From assembly GCA_900546145.1 (NCBI GenBank), contig URBN01000032.1, forward strand, positions 1 through 22,950: a stretch of DNA of 22,950 nt, given 5' to 3'. This DNA comes from an uncultured Desulfovibrio sp. (GTDB lineage: Bacteria > Desulfobacterota > Desulfovibrionia > Desulfovibrionales > Desulfovibrionaceae). This document shows, one piece after another, positions 15,632 to 22,950 of the stretch. The position numbers and the translations under genes were made by a program. How positions within the stretch are numbered: position 1 is the stretch's first letter; each line of letters begins with the position of its first letter. The notes below the pieces were generated by a model. The model was given only the letters and a program-made list of their open reading frames with translations. It was not told where the DNA came from and did no database searches.

Positions 15632-18600
15632 CTATGAAACGTCTTCCGAAGCGGCTTCTGCTTTCGGCGTGCGTGCTGCGAGATCCTTTTTCCTCCTTCG
15701 TGAGAGGAAAATCCGGTTGACCACCACAAAGAACACGGGGATGAAGAAGATGCCAAGCGCCGTGGCAAGGAAGGTGCCGCCGATGATACCCGTGCCGATG
15801 GCATGCTGGCTCGTTGCGCCGGCGCCGTGGCTCACGGTAAGGGGCAGGACGCCCAGAAGGAAGGCCAGAGAGGTCATGACAATGGGCCGTATCCTGAGCC
15901 GCGCAGCTTCAACGGCCGCCTCTCGTATGCTTCTGCCCTGGCTGACCAGGGCCCTCGCAAATTCCACGATGAGAATGGCGTTCTTGGCAGACAGCCCGAT
16001 GACGGCGAGCAGGCCGACCTGGAAGTAGATGTCGTTATAGAGGCCGCGCATGGTGCTGAACCCGAGAGCGCCGAGGACGCCGATGGGCACCACCAGGATG
16101 ACGGCGATGGGAATCGTCCAGCTTTCGTAGAGGGCGGCCAGGCAGAGGAAGACCACCAGAATGGAGAGGGCGTAGAGGAAAGGCGCCTGATGCCCGGACT
16201 GCTGTTCCTGGTAGCTCAGGCCTGTCCACTCGAGGCCTATGCCCTGGGGCAGTTTTTCCACGAGCTTCGTCATTTCTTTCATGGCGTCGCCAGAGCTTAC
16301 CCCCGGAGCGGCTGACGCGGTGATGGCCGTGGCCTGCACGCCGTTGTAGCGTTCCAGCATGGCCGGACCCTGTGTCCATTTCGCCGTTGCCACGGCGTCC
16401 AGGGGAACCATCTCGCCCTTCGTATTGCGGAAGTACCACAGATGCATGTTGTCAGGATTCATGCGGTAGGGGGCGTCACCCTGCACATAGACGCGCTTGA
16501 TGCGGCCGCGGTCCACAAAGTCGTTGACATAGGTGCCGCCCCAGGCTGCGTTGAGATTGCTGTTGATGGTCGCTGCTGAGAGACTGTATGCGCCTGCCTT
16601 GAGGTCGTCGATGTCGAGGCGCACCTGGGGGATGTCATCAAGGGACGTGGTGTGAGGATTGAAGAGTTTCGGGTTGTTTCTGGCCATGGCCAGAAGCTCC
16701 GCCCTTGCTCTGATGAGCGCATCGTATCCGAGAGAGCCCTGGTCTTCCAGTTCCATGGAAATGCCCGAGGACTGTCCGAGACCGCTCACCTGTGGCGGCT
16801 GCAGGAAAACAATGCGGGCTTCATGATTGTCCGCAAAGTGGGCTCTGGCACGGCGTACGATGGCACCGGCGCTCTTCTCCGGATCCGTGCGTTCATTCCA
16901 GGGTTTCAGGCGCATATAGCCCGAGGCGATATTCTGCCCTCGGGCACCGTTGGGTCCGAGGCCGAGCATGACGGCCAGGTGATCCACGCAGTCTCCTTCA
17001 CTGTTCATGATGTAGTCTTCGATTTCCGCGCAGACACGGCTCGTGTCCTCGCGCGTGGATCCCGGAGGCAGGAAGACGTTCATAAGGAGGGACCCCTGAT
17101 CCTCGACGGGGAGGAACGAGGTCGGCATGGCGCGCAGGGCCCAGACACAGGCCGCGATGATGAGGATATATACGGACATGACGAGGCCGCCGTGATGCGT
17201 CCATGTCCGTACGGCCCGGCTGTATCTGTGCGTGGAAGCGTCCACGAAGTGGTTGAACCAGCGGAAGGGGCCTGTTCCCCCGTTTACGCCGTGTTCCCTG
17301 AGGAGCCGCGCGCACATGGGCGGCGTCACCACAAGGGCTACGAAGACAGAGAGGACCATGGCCGATACGATGGTCAGGGAAAATTCGCGGTAGATGGCGC
17401 CCGGCATGCCGCCGAAGAAGGCCATGGGCAGGAAGACAGCCGACAGCACGGCGGCCACGCCGATAAGGGCGTAGGTTATCTGCGACATGGATTTGTGGGT
17501 GGCTTCCAGGGGAGGCAGATGCTCCTCGTGCATGATGCGCTCGGTGTTCTCGACGACCACGATAGCATCATCCACCAGAAGGCCGATGGCGAGCACCATG
17601 CCGAACATGCTCAGGGTGTTGATGGACGTTCCCGTAGCCTTCATGACCGCCATAGCGCCGAGAAGCACGATGGGCACGGCGACGATGGGAATGACCGTTG
17701 CCCTGAGACTCTGCAGAAAGAGGAACATGATGACGGCCACGAGCATGATGGCTTCCATGAGCGTACGGAACACGCTGTGGATGGACGCCTGCACGAAGGG
17801 GACGGTGGAATAGGGGATGGTGTAGGTGAGGCCCTCCGGAAAGAACTTCTCCATGCGCTTCATGAAGGCGGCCACGCGTTCGTGGGTTTCCACGGCATTG
17901 GCGCCTTCTGTCAGCTGGATACCGATGGACACAGAGGGGCGCCTGTCAAGGCGCGATGAGACGATATAGCTTTCCTGCCCCATTTCCACGCGGGCCACAT
18001 CCCTGACGAAGACGGCCGAGCCGTCGGGATTGACCCGGATCACGATATTTTTGAACTGTTCAATGGTTTCGAGCTTGGCGCGCGAAAGCAGGGTGACGTT
18101 GATTTCCTGATCGGGCGTGCTCGGAAGGGCGCCGATCTGGCCGACCGAAATCTGATCGTTCTGGGCTTTCACCGCGTCGACCACGTCCATGGGCGTGAGG
18201 CTGAAGGAGCGGAGCCTGTTGGGGTTGAGCCAGATGCGCATGGCGTACGGGGCGCCGAAGAGGGTAGCGTCGCCGACGCCGTCCAGCCGTGTCAGGGGAT
18301 CGACGAGGGTGGAGGAAAGGAAGTCGCCGATTTCAGAGGTGGGAATCCGGCCATTTTCCTCATAGAACGAGTAAAATTCCAGGAAGGTGTCCGAAACTTT
18401 GCGGACGCGGACGCCCTCGTTCTTCACGCTTTCCGGGAGTCTTGGCATGGCCAGCTGGAGCCTGTTCTGCACCTGCATCTGGGCGATGTCGCCATCAACG
18501 GAGGGATCGAAGGTGAGGCGCATGCTCATGCGGCCTTCGGAACTGGATCCCGTGTTGATGTAGAGAAGCTTGTCGAGGCCCGTCATGCGCTGCTCGATAA

Positions 18601-18790
18601 CCTGGGCTATGGAGTCCTGCATGGTTTTTGCTGACGCGCCGTCGTAGGAGCATGTCAGGGATACAGTGGGCGGCGTCAGCTTGGGGAACTGGGAAACGGG
18701 CATGGTAGCCAGGGAAATCGCGCCGGCCAGACAGATGAGTATGGCGATGACAGCGGCGAAAACCGGACGCCCGATGAAAAAGTGCGACAT
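15632..18790 (-). CDS. RND (HAE1/AcrB-type) multidrug efflux pump, inner-membrane subunit
   Basis: A 1052-aa proton-driven exporter, full length for the AcrB/MexB group. It begins with the typical MSHFFIGRPVFAAVIAILICLAG first helix and PVSQFP. The proton-relay aspartates D407 and D408 lie in GLLVDDAIVVVENTER, at the same numbering as AcrB. The matching lysine is near residue 936 in GLSAKNAILIVEFA. Two large periplasmic loops and twelve membrane segments are evident. It forms a trimer that takes drugs, bile salts or solvents from the periplasm and membrane and passes them through an adaptor to a TolC-type channel. It lies 21 bases after the adaptor gene, in one operon. No outer-membrane channel gene follows. 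A G10 tract covers its ribosome-binding region. Confidence 0.95.
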   Translation of the reverse strand: MSHFFIGRPVFAAVIAILICLAGAISLATMPVSQFPKLTPPTVSLTCSYDGASAKTMQDSIAQVIEQRMTGLDKLLYINTGSSSEGRMSMRLTFDPSVDGDIAQMQVQNRLQLAMPRLPESVKNEGVRVRKVSDTFLEFYSFYEENGRIPTSEIGDFLSSTLVDPLTRLDGVGDATLFGAPYAMRIWLNPNRLRSFSLTPMDVVDAVKAQNDQISVGQIGALPSTPDQEINVTLLSRAKLETIEQFKNIVIRVNPDGSAVFVRDVARVEMGQESYIVSSRLDRRPSVSIGIQLTEGANAVETHERVAAFMKRMEKFFPEGLTYTIPYSTVPFVQASIHSVFRTLMEAIMLVAVIMFLFLQSLRATVIPIVAVPIVLLGAMAVMKATGTSINTLSMFGMVLAIGLLVDDAIVVVENTERIMHEEHLPPLEATHKSMSQITYALIGVAAVLSAVFLPMAFFGGMPGAIYREFSLTIVSAMVLSVFVALVVTPPMCARLLREHGVNGGTGPFRWFNHFVDASTHRYSRAVRTWTHHGGLVMSVYILIIAACVWALRAMPTSFLPVEDQGSLLMNVFLPPGSTREDTSRVCAEIEDYIMNSEGDCVDHLAVMLGLGPNGARGQNIASGYMRLKPWNERTDPEKSAGAIVRRARAHFADNHEARIVFLQPPQVSGLGQSSGISMELEDQGSLGYDALIRARAELLAMARNNPKLFNPHTTSLDDIPQVRLDIDDLKAGAYSLSAATINSNLNAAWGGTYVNDFVDRGRIKRVYVQGDAPYRMNPDNMHLWYFRNTKGEMVPLDAVATAKWTQGPAMLERYNGVQATAITASAAPGVSSGDAMKEMTKLVEKLPQGIGLEWTGLSYQEQQSGHQAPFLYALSILVVFLCLAALYESWTIPIAVILVVPIGVLGALGFSTMRGLYNDIYFQVGLLAVIGLSAKNAILIVEFARALVSQGRSIREAAVEAARLRIRPIVMTSLAFLLGVLPLTVSHGAGATSQHAIGTGIIGGTFLATALGIFFIPVFFVVVNRIFLSRRRKKDLAARTPKAEAASEDVS

Positions 18791-18797
18791 GGTGCTT

Positions 18798-18807
18798 CCC
18801 CCCCCCC
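18798..18807 (-). repeat. G10 homopolymer at the ribosome-binding site of the RND pump
   Basis: Ten consecutive C on the plus strand (G on the mRNA) lie in the 21-base gap between the adaptor stop and the pump ATG. The mRNA reads G10-AAGCACC-AUG, so the tract is the only Shine-Dalgarno-like sequence. Such tracts are prone to slipped-strand length change. Confidence 0.85.
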
Positions 18808-18811
18808 GGAC

Positions 18812-20005
18812 TTACTTTCCCGCAGCCGGGCGGGATTTCTTCTGTTCCGCGAGTTCGGCGTAGTGTTTCACGGAAAGGATTCTGAGCTTCATGCCGGGCC
18901 GCAGGCCGGAAAGACCTTCGATAACGACTTTTTCGCCTTCTGAGAGCCCGCTGCTGATGATCCAGAATCTGCCGACCCTGTCTCCCGTGGTGACCTCGCG
19001 CTGTTCGGCCGTGCCGTCCGCGGCCACCACGAAGAGGCGTGCCACGCCGCGGGGATCGCGCTGGACTGCCAGCTGGGGCACGAGAAAAGCCTTTTCCTGT
19101 GTGCCTACATTCAGGAAGGCGCGCACGTACATGCCCGGGAGAAGGATATTGTCGGGATTCGGGAAGACGGCGCGCAGCAGCACCATGCCCGTGCTCTCGT
19201 CCACGCTGATGTCAGCGAATCTGAGCTCACCCTCCCGGCTGTAAAAATTGTCTGTTTCCAGCCTGACGCGCACGGCCATGCTGTTGTCCGCGGGCGGCGT
19301 CAGCAGGCCCGACTCGAATTTTTTCCTGAAGTTCATAATGGTCAGGCTTGACTGGGTCATGTCCACGTAAATGGGATCAAGGGTCTGGATGACGGCAAGC
19401 GGCTCCGTCTGGTTTGCCGTGACGAGAGCTCCCTGTGTGAAGCGGGATTTTCCGATGCGCCCCGTAATGGGCGCGTGCACGTCGGTATACCTGAGATCGA
19501 TCTCCGCCTGCCTGAGAGCGGCCTGGCAGACGCCCACGCTGGCAACGGCCTGCTGCCATTCGGCGTCAGCATCTTCCCATTCCTGCTGGCTTACAGCCTG
19601 GGCCGCGTACAGATTCCTGACACGGTTCCTTCTGAGCTTCGCGGCGTTGGCGTGCACCTGTGCGGCGTTGAGAGAGGCCTTCGCGCTGTCTACCCTGGCC
19701 TGATAGACCGCCGGATCGATTTTATAAAGAGACTGTCCCTCATGGACGAGCGAGCCTTCCGTGAAAAGCTGCTTCTGGAGAATGCCGCTGACCTGGGGCC
19801 GGACTTCTGCTTTCCGGAGCGCGTTGACGCGGGCGGAGAGCTCGGTCTGAACAGGAACAGACTGTGGTTCGATGACCATGACGGTCACCCCGAAGGGCTT
19901 TTTCTGCTGCTGTGTGCCGCTGTCCTGGCAGGAGGCAGTGCAGAGCAGTAACGGAATGAGAGCGAGGCAGGCGAAAACGCGAAAAACAGAAAAGAAGGAT
20001 GACAT
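18812..20005 (-). CDS. RND efflux periplasmic adaptor (AcrA/MexA-type lipoprotein)
   Basis: A 397-aa membrane fusion protein linking the RND pump to an outer-membrane channel. From the ATG at 20005 it has a lipoprotein signal (MSSFFSVFRVFACLALIPLL) with lipobox TASC (C26). A barrel-sandwich/lipoyl half follows (VSGILQKQLFTEGSLVHEGQSLYKIDP). Next comes the alpha-helical hairpin (about residues 95-150, ASLNAAQVHANAAKLRRNRVRNLY...). The second lipoyl half (APITGRIGKSRFTQGALVTANQ), then beta-barrel and membrane-proximal domains complete it. I chose 20005 over an in-frame start at 20203 because it puts the signal peptide at the N-terminus, has GGAG eight bases upstream, and leaves room for a promoter. 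The pump gene follows after 21 bases. Confidence 0.93.
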   Translation of the reverse strand: MSSFFSVFRVFACLALIPLLLCTASCQDSGTQQQKKPFGVTVMVIEPQSVPVQTELSARVNALRKAEVRPQVSGILQKQLFTEGSLVHEGQSLYKIDPAVYQARVDSAKASLNAAQVHANAAKLRRNRVRNLYAAQAVSQQEWEDADAEWQQAVASVGVCQAALRQAEIDLRYTDVHAPITGRIGKSRFTQGALVTANQTEPLAVIQTLDPIYVDMTQSSLTIMNFRKKFESGLLTPPADNSMAVRVRLETDNFYSREGELRFADISVDESTGMVLLRAVFPNPDNILLPGMYVRAFLNVGTQEKAFLVPQLAVQRDPRGVARLFVVAADGTAEQREVTTGDRVGRFWIISSGLSEGEKVVIEGLSGLRPGMKLRILSVKHYAELAEQKKSRPAAGK

Positions 20006-20074
20006 GCCGAATCTCCAGCCGGAAAGTGGAGAGAAACGAAGCGGACGCCGCTTTTCCACAGGATATGTACGTAA

Positions 20075-20103
20075 CGAATAGGAGAAAAAATCCGTTTCGG
20101 CAA
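20075..20103 (-). promoter_or_regulatory. Promoter of the RND efflux operon
   Basis: On the minus strand TTGCCG (20098-20103) is followed after exactly 17 bases by TATTCG (20075-20080), giving a leader of roughly 60 bases to the adaptor ATG. The same -10 hexamer is used by the tRNA promoter in this window. A TACGTA palindrome lies just past the -10 (20068-20073), and an AAGCGG/CCGCTT hairpin lies in the leader (20039-20053). No adjacent TetR/MarR-type repressor gene was found. Confidence 0.45.
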
Positions 20104-20258
20104 ACGCGGAAAAAACAGACTGTCCTGATGCTCCGGACGCAAGGCTGGTGCCTTCGGCTCTCCCGGACACCGGCCTCGGGAAAGACGCATGTTTCTGGAA
20201 CACAAAAAAGATGGTGCGCCGCGCACCGCCTTTCAGAGCCGTGAGAAAGGAGGACGAT

Positions 20259-20390
20259 ATGCGCGTCCCAGGCTGTATTCCGGAGGCAGTCCGGCAGGTT
20301 CTGTCTGCGGTGGAGGGGCAGGGGAGGACCCCCTCTTTGTGCAGCAGCCTGCGGCGTGGAAATCCGTTTCCCGTTTTTTCATCCGGATGA
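20259..20390 (+). CDS. Possible 43-aa small protein, divergent from the efflux operon
   Basis: The ATG at 20259 is preceded by a textbook ribosome-binding site (AAGGAGG, five bases before the ATG) and opens a 43-codon frame ending in TGA. The peptide (MRVPGCIPEAVRQVLSAV then a G/R/S/P-rich part ending VFSSG) has no signal peptide or domain I recognise, and two cysteines. The only support for translation is the ribosome-binding site. It could be chance in GC-rich sequence. Confidence 0.3.
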   Translation: MRVPGCIPEAVRQVLSAVEGQGRTPSLCSSLRRGNPFPVFSSG

Positions 20391-20701
20391 AAATCAGTGT
20401 CTGTCCGGTTTCGGGAATCAGGCTGGCCGGGTGATGGAATAAATAAAATTATTGCATGTTTGTAAATTTTATAAAATGGTTAACAGTTTATCCGGAAGCA
20501 GGCCGTGAAAGCAGTCTCTTTCGGGGCGCAGCGAAGAAAAAATTCCCGTTTTTCAGAGGATATTCAGCTCCATGAGCGGGATTTCCGTGAACGCGGCTGC
20601 GCCGCGGGCCGGAAGATTCTGCACAGCGGGGCGTGCCGTCCCGTTCTGCCCCTGAGGGGGACACACGCCGGCAGGCTTCCCCCGGATTATATAGAATTGG
20701 G
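20391..20701. other. Non-coding stretch between small ORF and lysR-type gene
   Basis: No supportable gene. 20436-20490 is an AT-rich patch (ATAAATAAAATTATTGCATG...TATAAAATGG) that looks like promoter or regulator-binding sequence, but -35/-10 pairs at acceptable spacing are not clear. 20595-20610 contains a CGCGGC/GCCGCG hairpin, with no T-run. Confidence 0.4.
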
Positions 20702-21784
20702 TCAGTCCTTTCTGAGCTTTGACGGAACTATTCTTTTTTTCACGAGAAGGGAGCGGCGCAGTTTATGGAACGCGGAGTCATGGGCGCTCTGACTGCCTCC
20801 GGGCTGCATGATTTCACTTTGGAGGGCGTCCCAGAGCGGCAGTCCCCTCAGTGTGGCGAGGCTGAGATACTTTGATTTCAGGAAATCATACAGAGCGGCC
20901 GCCTGGGGGGAAAGCACCTTACCACTGCGTTTTACCATGGCGCAGTTCACCTTGGGAAGAAGATGCGCCAGTGAATATTTGACCACGTCACGGGCGAAGC
21001 CAAAGGCAGAGAGAGTGTAAAAGCTCAGTTCATCAAGGAAGGCGGCGCCTGCGCCTCTGCCGACGTAGTGGAGGAGAACGTTGTAACTGTTCGTGCTGAG
21101 TACGCCTCTTTCCTTTACGCTTTCGGGGAGCTCGTCATAGAAGATGCTGTGCAGGGCGTCCCTGGAACAGGTGTCGATATCCCTGAAACCGATGATGGGA
21201 AGTTTCGCTATGTCATCCCAGGACAGAATCCTCGGAATATGCCAGTTATTTTTTCTGGGAAGGACGAGGACGGGATCCGAAGAGAACAGATAGTCGTAGT
21301 CAAGCCCTTCTTTCTGCCTGAAGCAGCCGGCCAGACCCATATCAAACTTCCCGATCTCCACCTTCTGCAGAATGGATTGGGAAATATCCGTCTGGATATG
21401 GATGTGAACGCCGGGATTCTGGCGGATAAATTCTCTGATCGTGTCGAGCACGACGGGTGTCATGGGACGCAGCGTGCTGATACTGACATCCCCCTGCAGC
21501 ACGTCAGGGCTCGAGCTGACGTCGGCTAGGAGCTCATCGAGGTTTTCAAATGTACGGACAGCCCAGTTGCGCAGTTTCCGACCCTGTGGAGTCAGTTTCA
21601 GACCCGTCTTGCTTCGCTCGAAGAGCGTTGTGTGCAGTTCCTTTTCCAGGCAGCTTATCTGATAGCTCAGAGTGGAAGGATGGCGTTGCATCATGGCCGC
21701 GGCCTTCCGGATATTTTCAGTCTGCGCTGCGTAATAGAAGGCCCGGAGCCGCTGAATGAAGTCGCCATTTAACTGTTCAAGCAT
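20702..21784 (-). CDS. LysR-family transcriptional regulator
   Basis: A 360-aa regulator. The winged helix-turn-helix is at about residues 10-70 (FIQRLRAFYYAAQTENIRKAAAMM, HPSTLSYQISCLEKELHTTLFERSKTGLKLTPQG). A linker helix and a two-lobed effector-binding domain follow (about residues 92-305, with GDVSISTLRPMTPVVLDTIREF, IGKFDMGLAGC and LVLPRKN). Typical LysR proteins are near 300 aa; the last 50 or so residues here form an extra, strongly basic tail (HKLRRSLLVKKRIVPSKLRKD). The ATG at 21784 has AGGA about 7-8 bases upstream. It reads in the same direction as the RND operon but about 700 bases upstream of it, so a regulatory link to the pump is not established. An extremely AT-rich region lies upstream. 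Confidence 0.92.
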   Translation of the reverse strand: MLEQLNGDFIQRLRAFYYAAQTENIRKAAAMMQRHPSTLSYQISCLEKELHTTLFERSKTGLKLTPQGRKLRNWAVRTFENLDELLADVSSSPDVLQGDVSISTLRPMTPVVLDTIREFIRQNPGVHIHIQTDISQSILQKVEIGKFDMGLAGCFRQKEGLDYDYLFSSDPVLVLPRKNNWHIPRILSWDDIAKLPIIGFRDIDTCSRDALHSIFYDELPESVKERGVLSTNSYNVLLHYVGRGAGAAFLDELSFYTLSAFGFARDVVKYSLAHLLPKVNCAMVKRSGKVLSPQAAALYDFLKSKYLSLATLRGLPLWDALQSEIMQPGGSQSAHDSAFHKLRRSLLVKKRIVPSKLRKD

Positions 21785-21865
21785 AATCTTTTCCTGCGTT
21801 GTCGGGGGAACAAAAAGAGAACAAATATGTATCGCGCTCTCTTGTTCTCTGCTGGAGTTGGAGCG

Positions 21866-22143
21866 ACTATGCCAAAATTGTCGTTTTTTGTATAGCGAAA
21901 AAAATGGAATAAAATGATGTTTTTAACTTTTATGAAAATGAAAGATGTAATGTTTAAAATATAAATGCAAAACAAACAAAATTATGCTTTGAAATATATT
22001 GTAAAAAATAAAATTAATGTATTTATTTGCTATTTTTTTGATATTTATCCCGTATTTATAAGATGTAATAGATATATTTTTGTTTAAATTTATTTTTTTT
22101 ATTATACAATAAAATAAATTAATAGTTTGTTTGATTTAAAACT
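21866..22143. other. Extreme AT-rich intergenic island
   Basis: Positions 21901-22140 contain only 34 G or C in 240 bases (about 14%), against clearly GC-rich flanks. No reading frame of useful length occurs in it, apart from a 68-codon minus frame that overlaps the regulator start and looks non-coding. A/T-runs dominate. Possible roles are a regulatory/curved-DNA region for the lysR-type gene, a binding platform for AT-binding nucleoid proteins, or a foreign remnant. Confidence 0.8.
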
Positions 22144-22203
22144 TCACATAGTGCAGGCAGGATCACAGGATGAAAATATACTGTAAAAGGCTGTCCGGCC
22201 TGT

Positions 22204-22240
22204 CCCCGGCACAGTCTCCTGAGGCATTCCTGTGCCGGGG
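22204..22240. repeat. Perfect 11-bp inverted repeat
   Basis: CCCCGGCACAG (22204-22214) and CTGTGCCGGGG (22230-22240) are exact inverted copies around 15 bases. Neither side carries a convincing T-run. It lies in an otherwise unassigned stretch (22144-22578) between the AT-rich island and the tRNA. Confidence 0.6.
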
Positions 22241-22405
22241 GTTCCTGATGTCATGCCCTGGTGTAGGGAGTCACGATAGATGAGAATGGGGAGAATGGCG
22301 GAGGGAACCTGACGGATGCCCGGCTTTCCCCTGACTGGCGCGGGCCTGACGCCTGACCGCCCGCCAAAAATGACCGCGGAAAAGGTTGGGGAATGAGAAC
22401 AGGAA

Positions 22406-22449
22406 AGCCCCGAAACGTGCAAAACGACACAAAACCGGGGCTGTTTTTT
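22406..22449 (+). terminator. Terminator-like hairpin without an assigned gene
   Basis: AGCCCCG (22406-22412) pairs with CGGGGCT (22436-22442) and is followed by GTTTTTT on the plus strand. The 23-nt loop is large for an intrinsic terminator. No plus-strand gene lies upstream, so it either ends an unrecognised small RNA or is fortuitous. Confidence 0.4.
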
Positions 22450-22578
22450 ATGTTCCGTTGATGGTCTGCGGGGCATCTGTGGTGATTCGCTCCCCTGCCT
22501 GTGCCCTGACGCTCTTTTTGCGGAGAAACCGTCCTGTTTCCGGAAAATGGCCGGGCAGGTTTCCACCCGGGAGACAAA

Positions 22579-22613
22579 AAACAAAAAAGCCCTCCGGGTA
22601 GTACCCGAAGGGC
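22579..22613 (-). terminator. Intrinsic terminator of the tRNA transcript
   Basis: An 11-bp stem pairs 22589-22599 with 22603-22613 around a 3-nt loop; its one imperfect pair becomes G-U in minus-strand RNA. The minus strand continues with TTTTTTGTTTTTT. It starts 14 bases past the tRNA CCA end. Confidence 0.85.
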
Positions 22614-22626
22614 GTATAAGCGCTGA

Positions 22627-22703
<77 letters not shown>

Positions 22704-22716
22704 ACGTTCGACACCC

Positions 22717-22745
22717 CGAATACGCTAAAGAGGGGCATATGTCAA
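22717..22745 (-). promoter_or_regulatory. Promoter of tRNA-Arg
   Basis: On the minus strand a perfect -35 TTGACA (22740-22745) is followed after 17 bases by TATTCG (22717-22722), and the mature tRNA begins 13 bases beyond that. Spacing and position fit a strong sigma-70-type stable-RNA promoter. Confidence 0.7.
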
Positions 22746-22857
22746 CCTCTGCGGAGCCTCAGGGTAAAATCACCATCAAGTCAGCTTTTCACAGTGTCCA
22801 CCCCGGGCAGACTGCCCTCACCGGTGCTTTTCCTTTCAGTCGGTTGACAACAGCGGC

Positions 22858-22950
22858 TCAGTTTGGAAAAAAATACACGCGCTCTTTCGGGTGCGTTTTC
22901 AGAAGAATTTCAGCAGAGGCGTTGTCAATTGCCATTATCCGTTCTTTCCT
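22858..22950 (-). CDS. Possible C-terminal fragment or very small protein at the window edge
   Basis: A minus-strand frame is open from the window edge for 30 codons to a TGA at 22858-22860. It ends SAEILLKTHPKERVYFFPN, which looks protein-like. An in-frame ATG at 22933-22935 (MAIDNASAE) has AGGA about 11 bases upstream, so it could also be a 25-aa peptide. The sequence between this stop and the tRNA promoter (22746-22857) shows nothing I can assign. Function unknown. Confidence 0.3.
   Translation of the reverse strand, partial: RKERIMAIDNASAEILLKTHPKERVYFFPN

Noticed and set aside
16652..17959. 435-codon plus-strand frame opposite the RND pump
   Set aside because: Antisense shadow of a conserved gene, with H/G/D-rich composition and no domain.
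22144..22584. 146-codon minus-strand frame between the AT-rich island and the tRNA
   Set aside because: No ribosome-binding site or domain. The composition is random-like, and it contains the inverted repeat and hairpin sequences and runs to the edge of the tRNA terminator.

Overview
The window is about 23 kb of GC-rich bacterial chromosome with two sharply AT-rich intergenic stretches. The gene content suggests a strict anaerobe: an oxygen-sensitive class III ribonucleotide reductase, a cytoplasmic molybdopterin/[4Fe-4S] oxidoreductase and a NapH-type polyferredoxin, together with Gram-negative envelope genes (an AcrAB-type RND pump and lipoproteins). A gut member of the Desulfovibrionaceae (Desulfovibrio, Bilophila or Mailhella-like) is my best inference. 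No rRNA or other direct taxonomic marker is present, so this is not proven.

Layout. Positions 1-158: the end of an unidentified plus-strand gene, convergent with the minus-strand block that follows. 220-8087: seven minus-strand genes, read from high to low coordinates as a lipoprotein, a 193-aa protein of unknown function, a MATE exporter, a topoisomerase III with five C-terminal zinc ribbons, a secreted ankyrin-repeat protein and the polyferredoxin. 8088-8998: a divergent intergenic region with an AT-rich segment and foldable sequence in front of nrdD. 8999-11972: nrdD and a small unknown gene on the plus strand, each followed by a clear intrinsic terminator. 12051-15397: a minus-strand molybdopterin oxidoreductase preceded by two unknown ORFs that lie in one frame separated by an amber codon. 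15632-20005: an RND efflux operon (lipoprotein adaptor, then inner-membrane pump) with a G10 tract over the pump's ribosome-binding region. 20702-21784: a LysR-family regulator. 21785-22626: about 840 bases without a convincing gene, including 240 bases at 14% GC. 22627-22703: tRNA-Arg(CCU) with its own promoter and terminator. 22858-22950: a possible C-terminal fragment of another minus-strand gene.

Functional themes are multidrug export (MATE and RND), anaerobic redox and DNA metabolism (topB, nrdD). The two redox genes (polyferredoxin and molybdoenzyme) each have a CRP/FNR-family type palindrome upstream (TGTGA-N6-TCAYR), which suggests shared control by an FNR/HcpR-like factor. The most unusual observation is that the otherwise complete NrdD ends before the RxxGYL-type glycyl-radical segment that normally lies near the C-terminus of class III reductases. 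I see no complete new multi-gene system. The most plausible leads are the NrdD tail, the zinc-ribbon expansion in TopB, the G10 tract and the amber-separated ORF pair.
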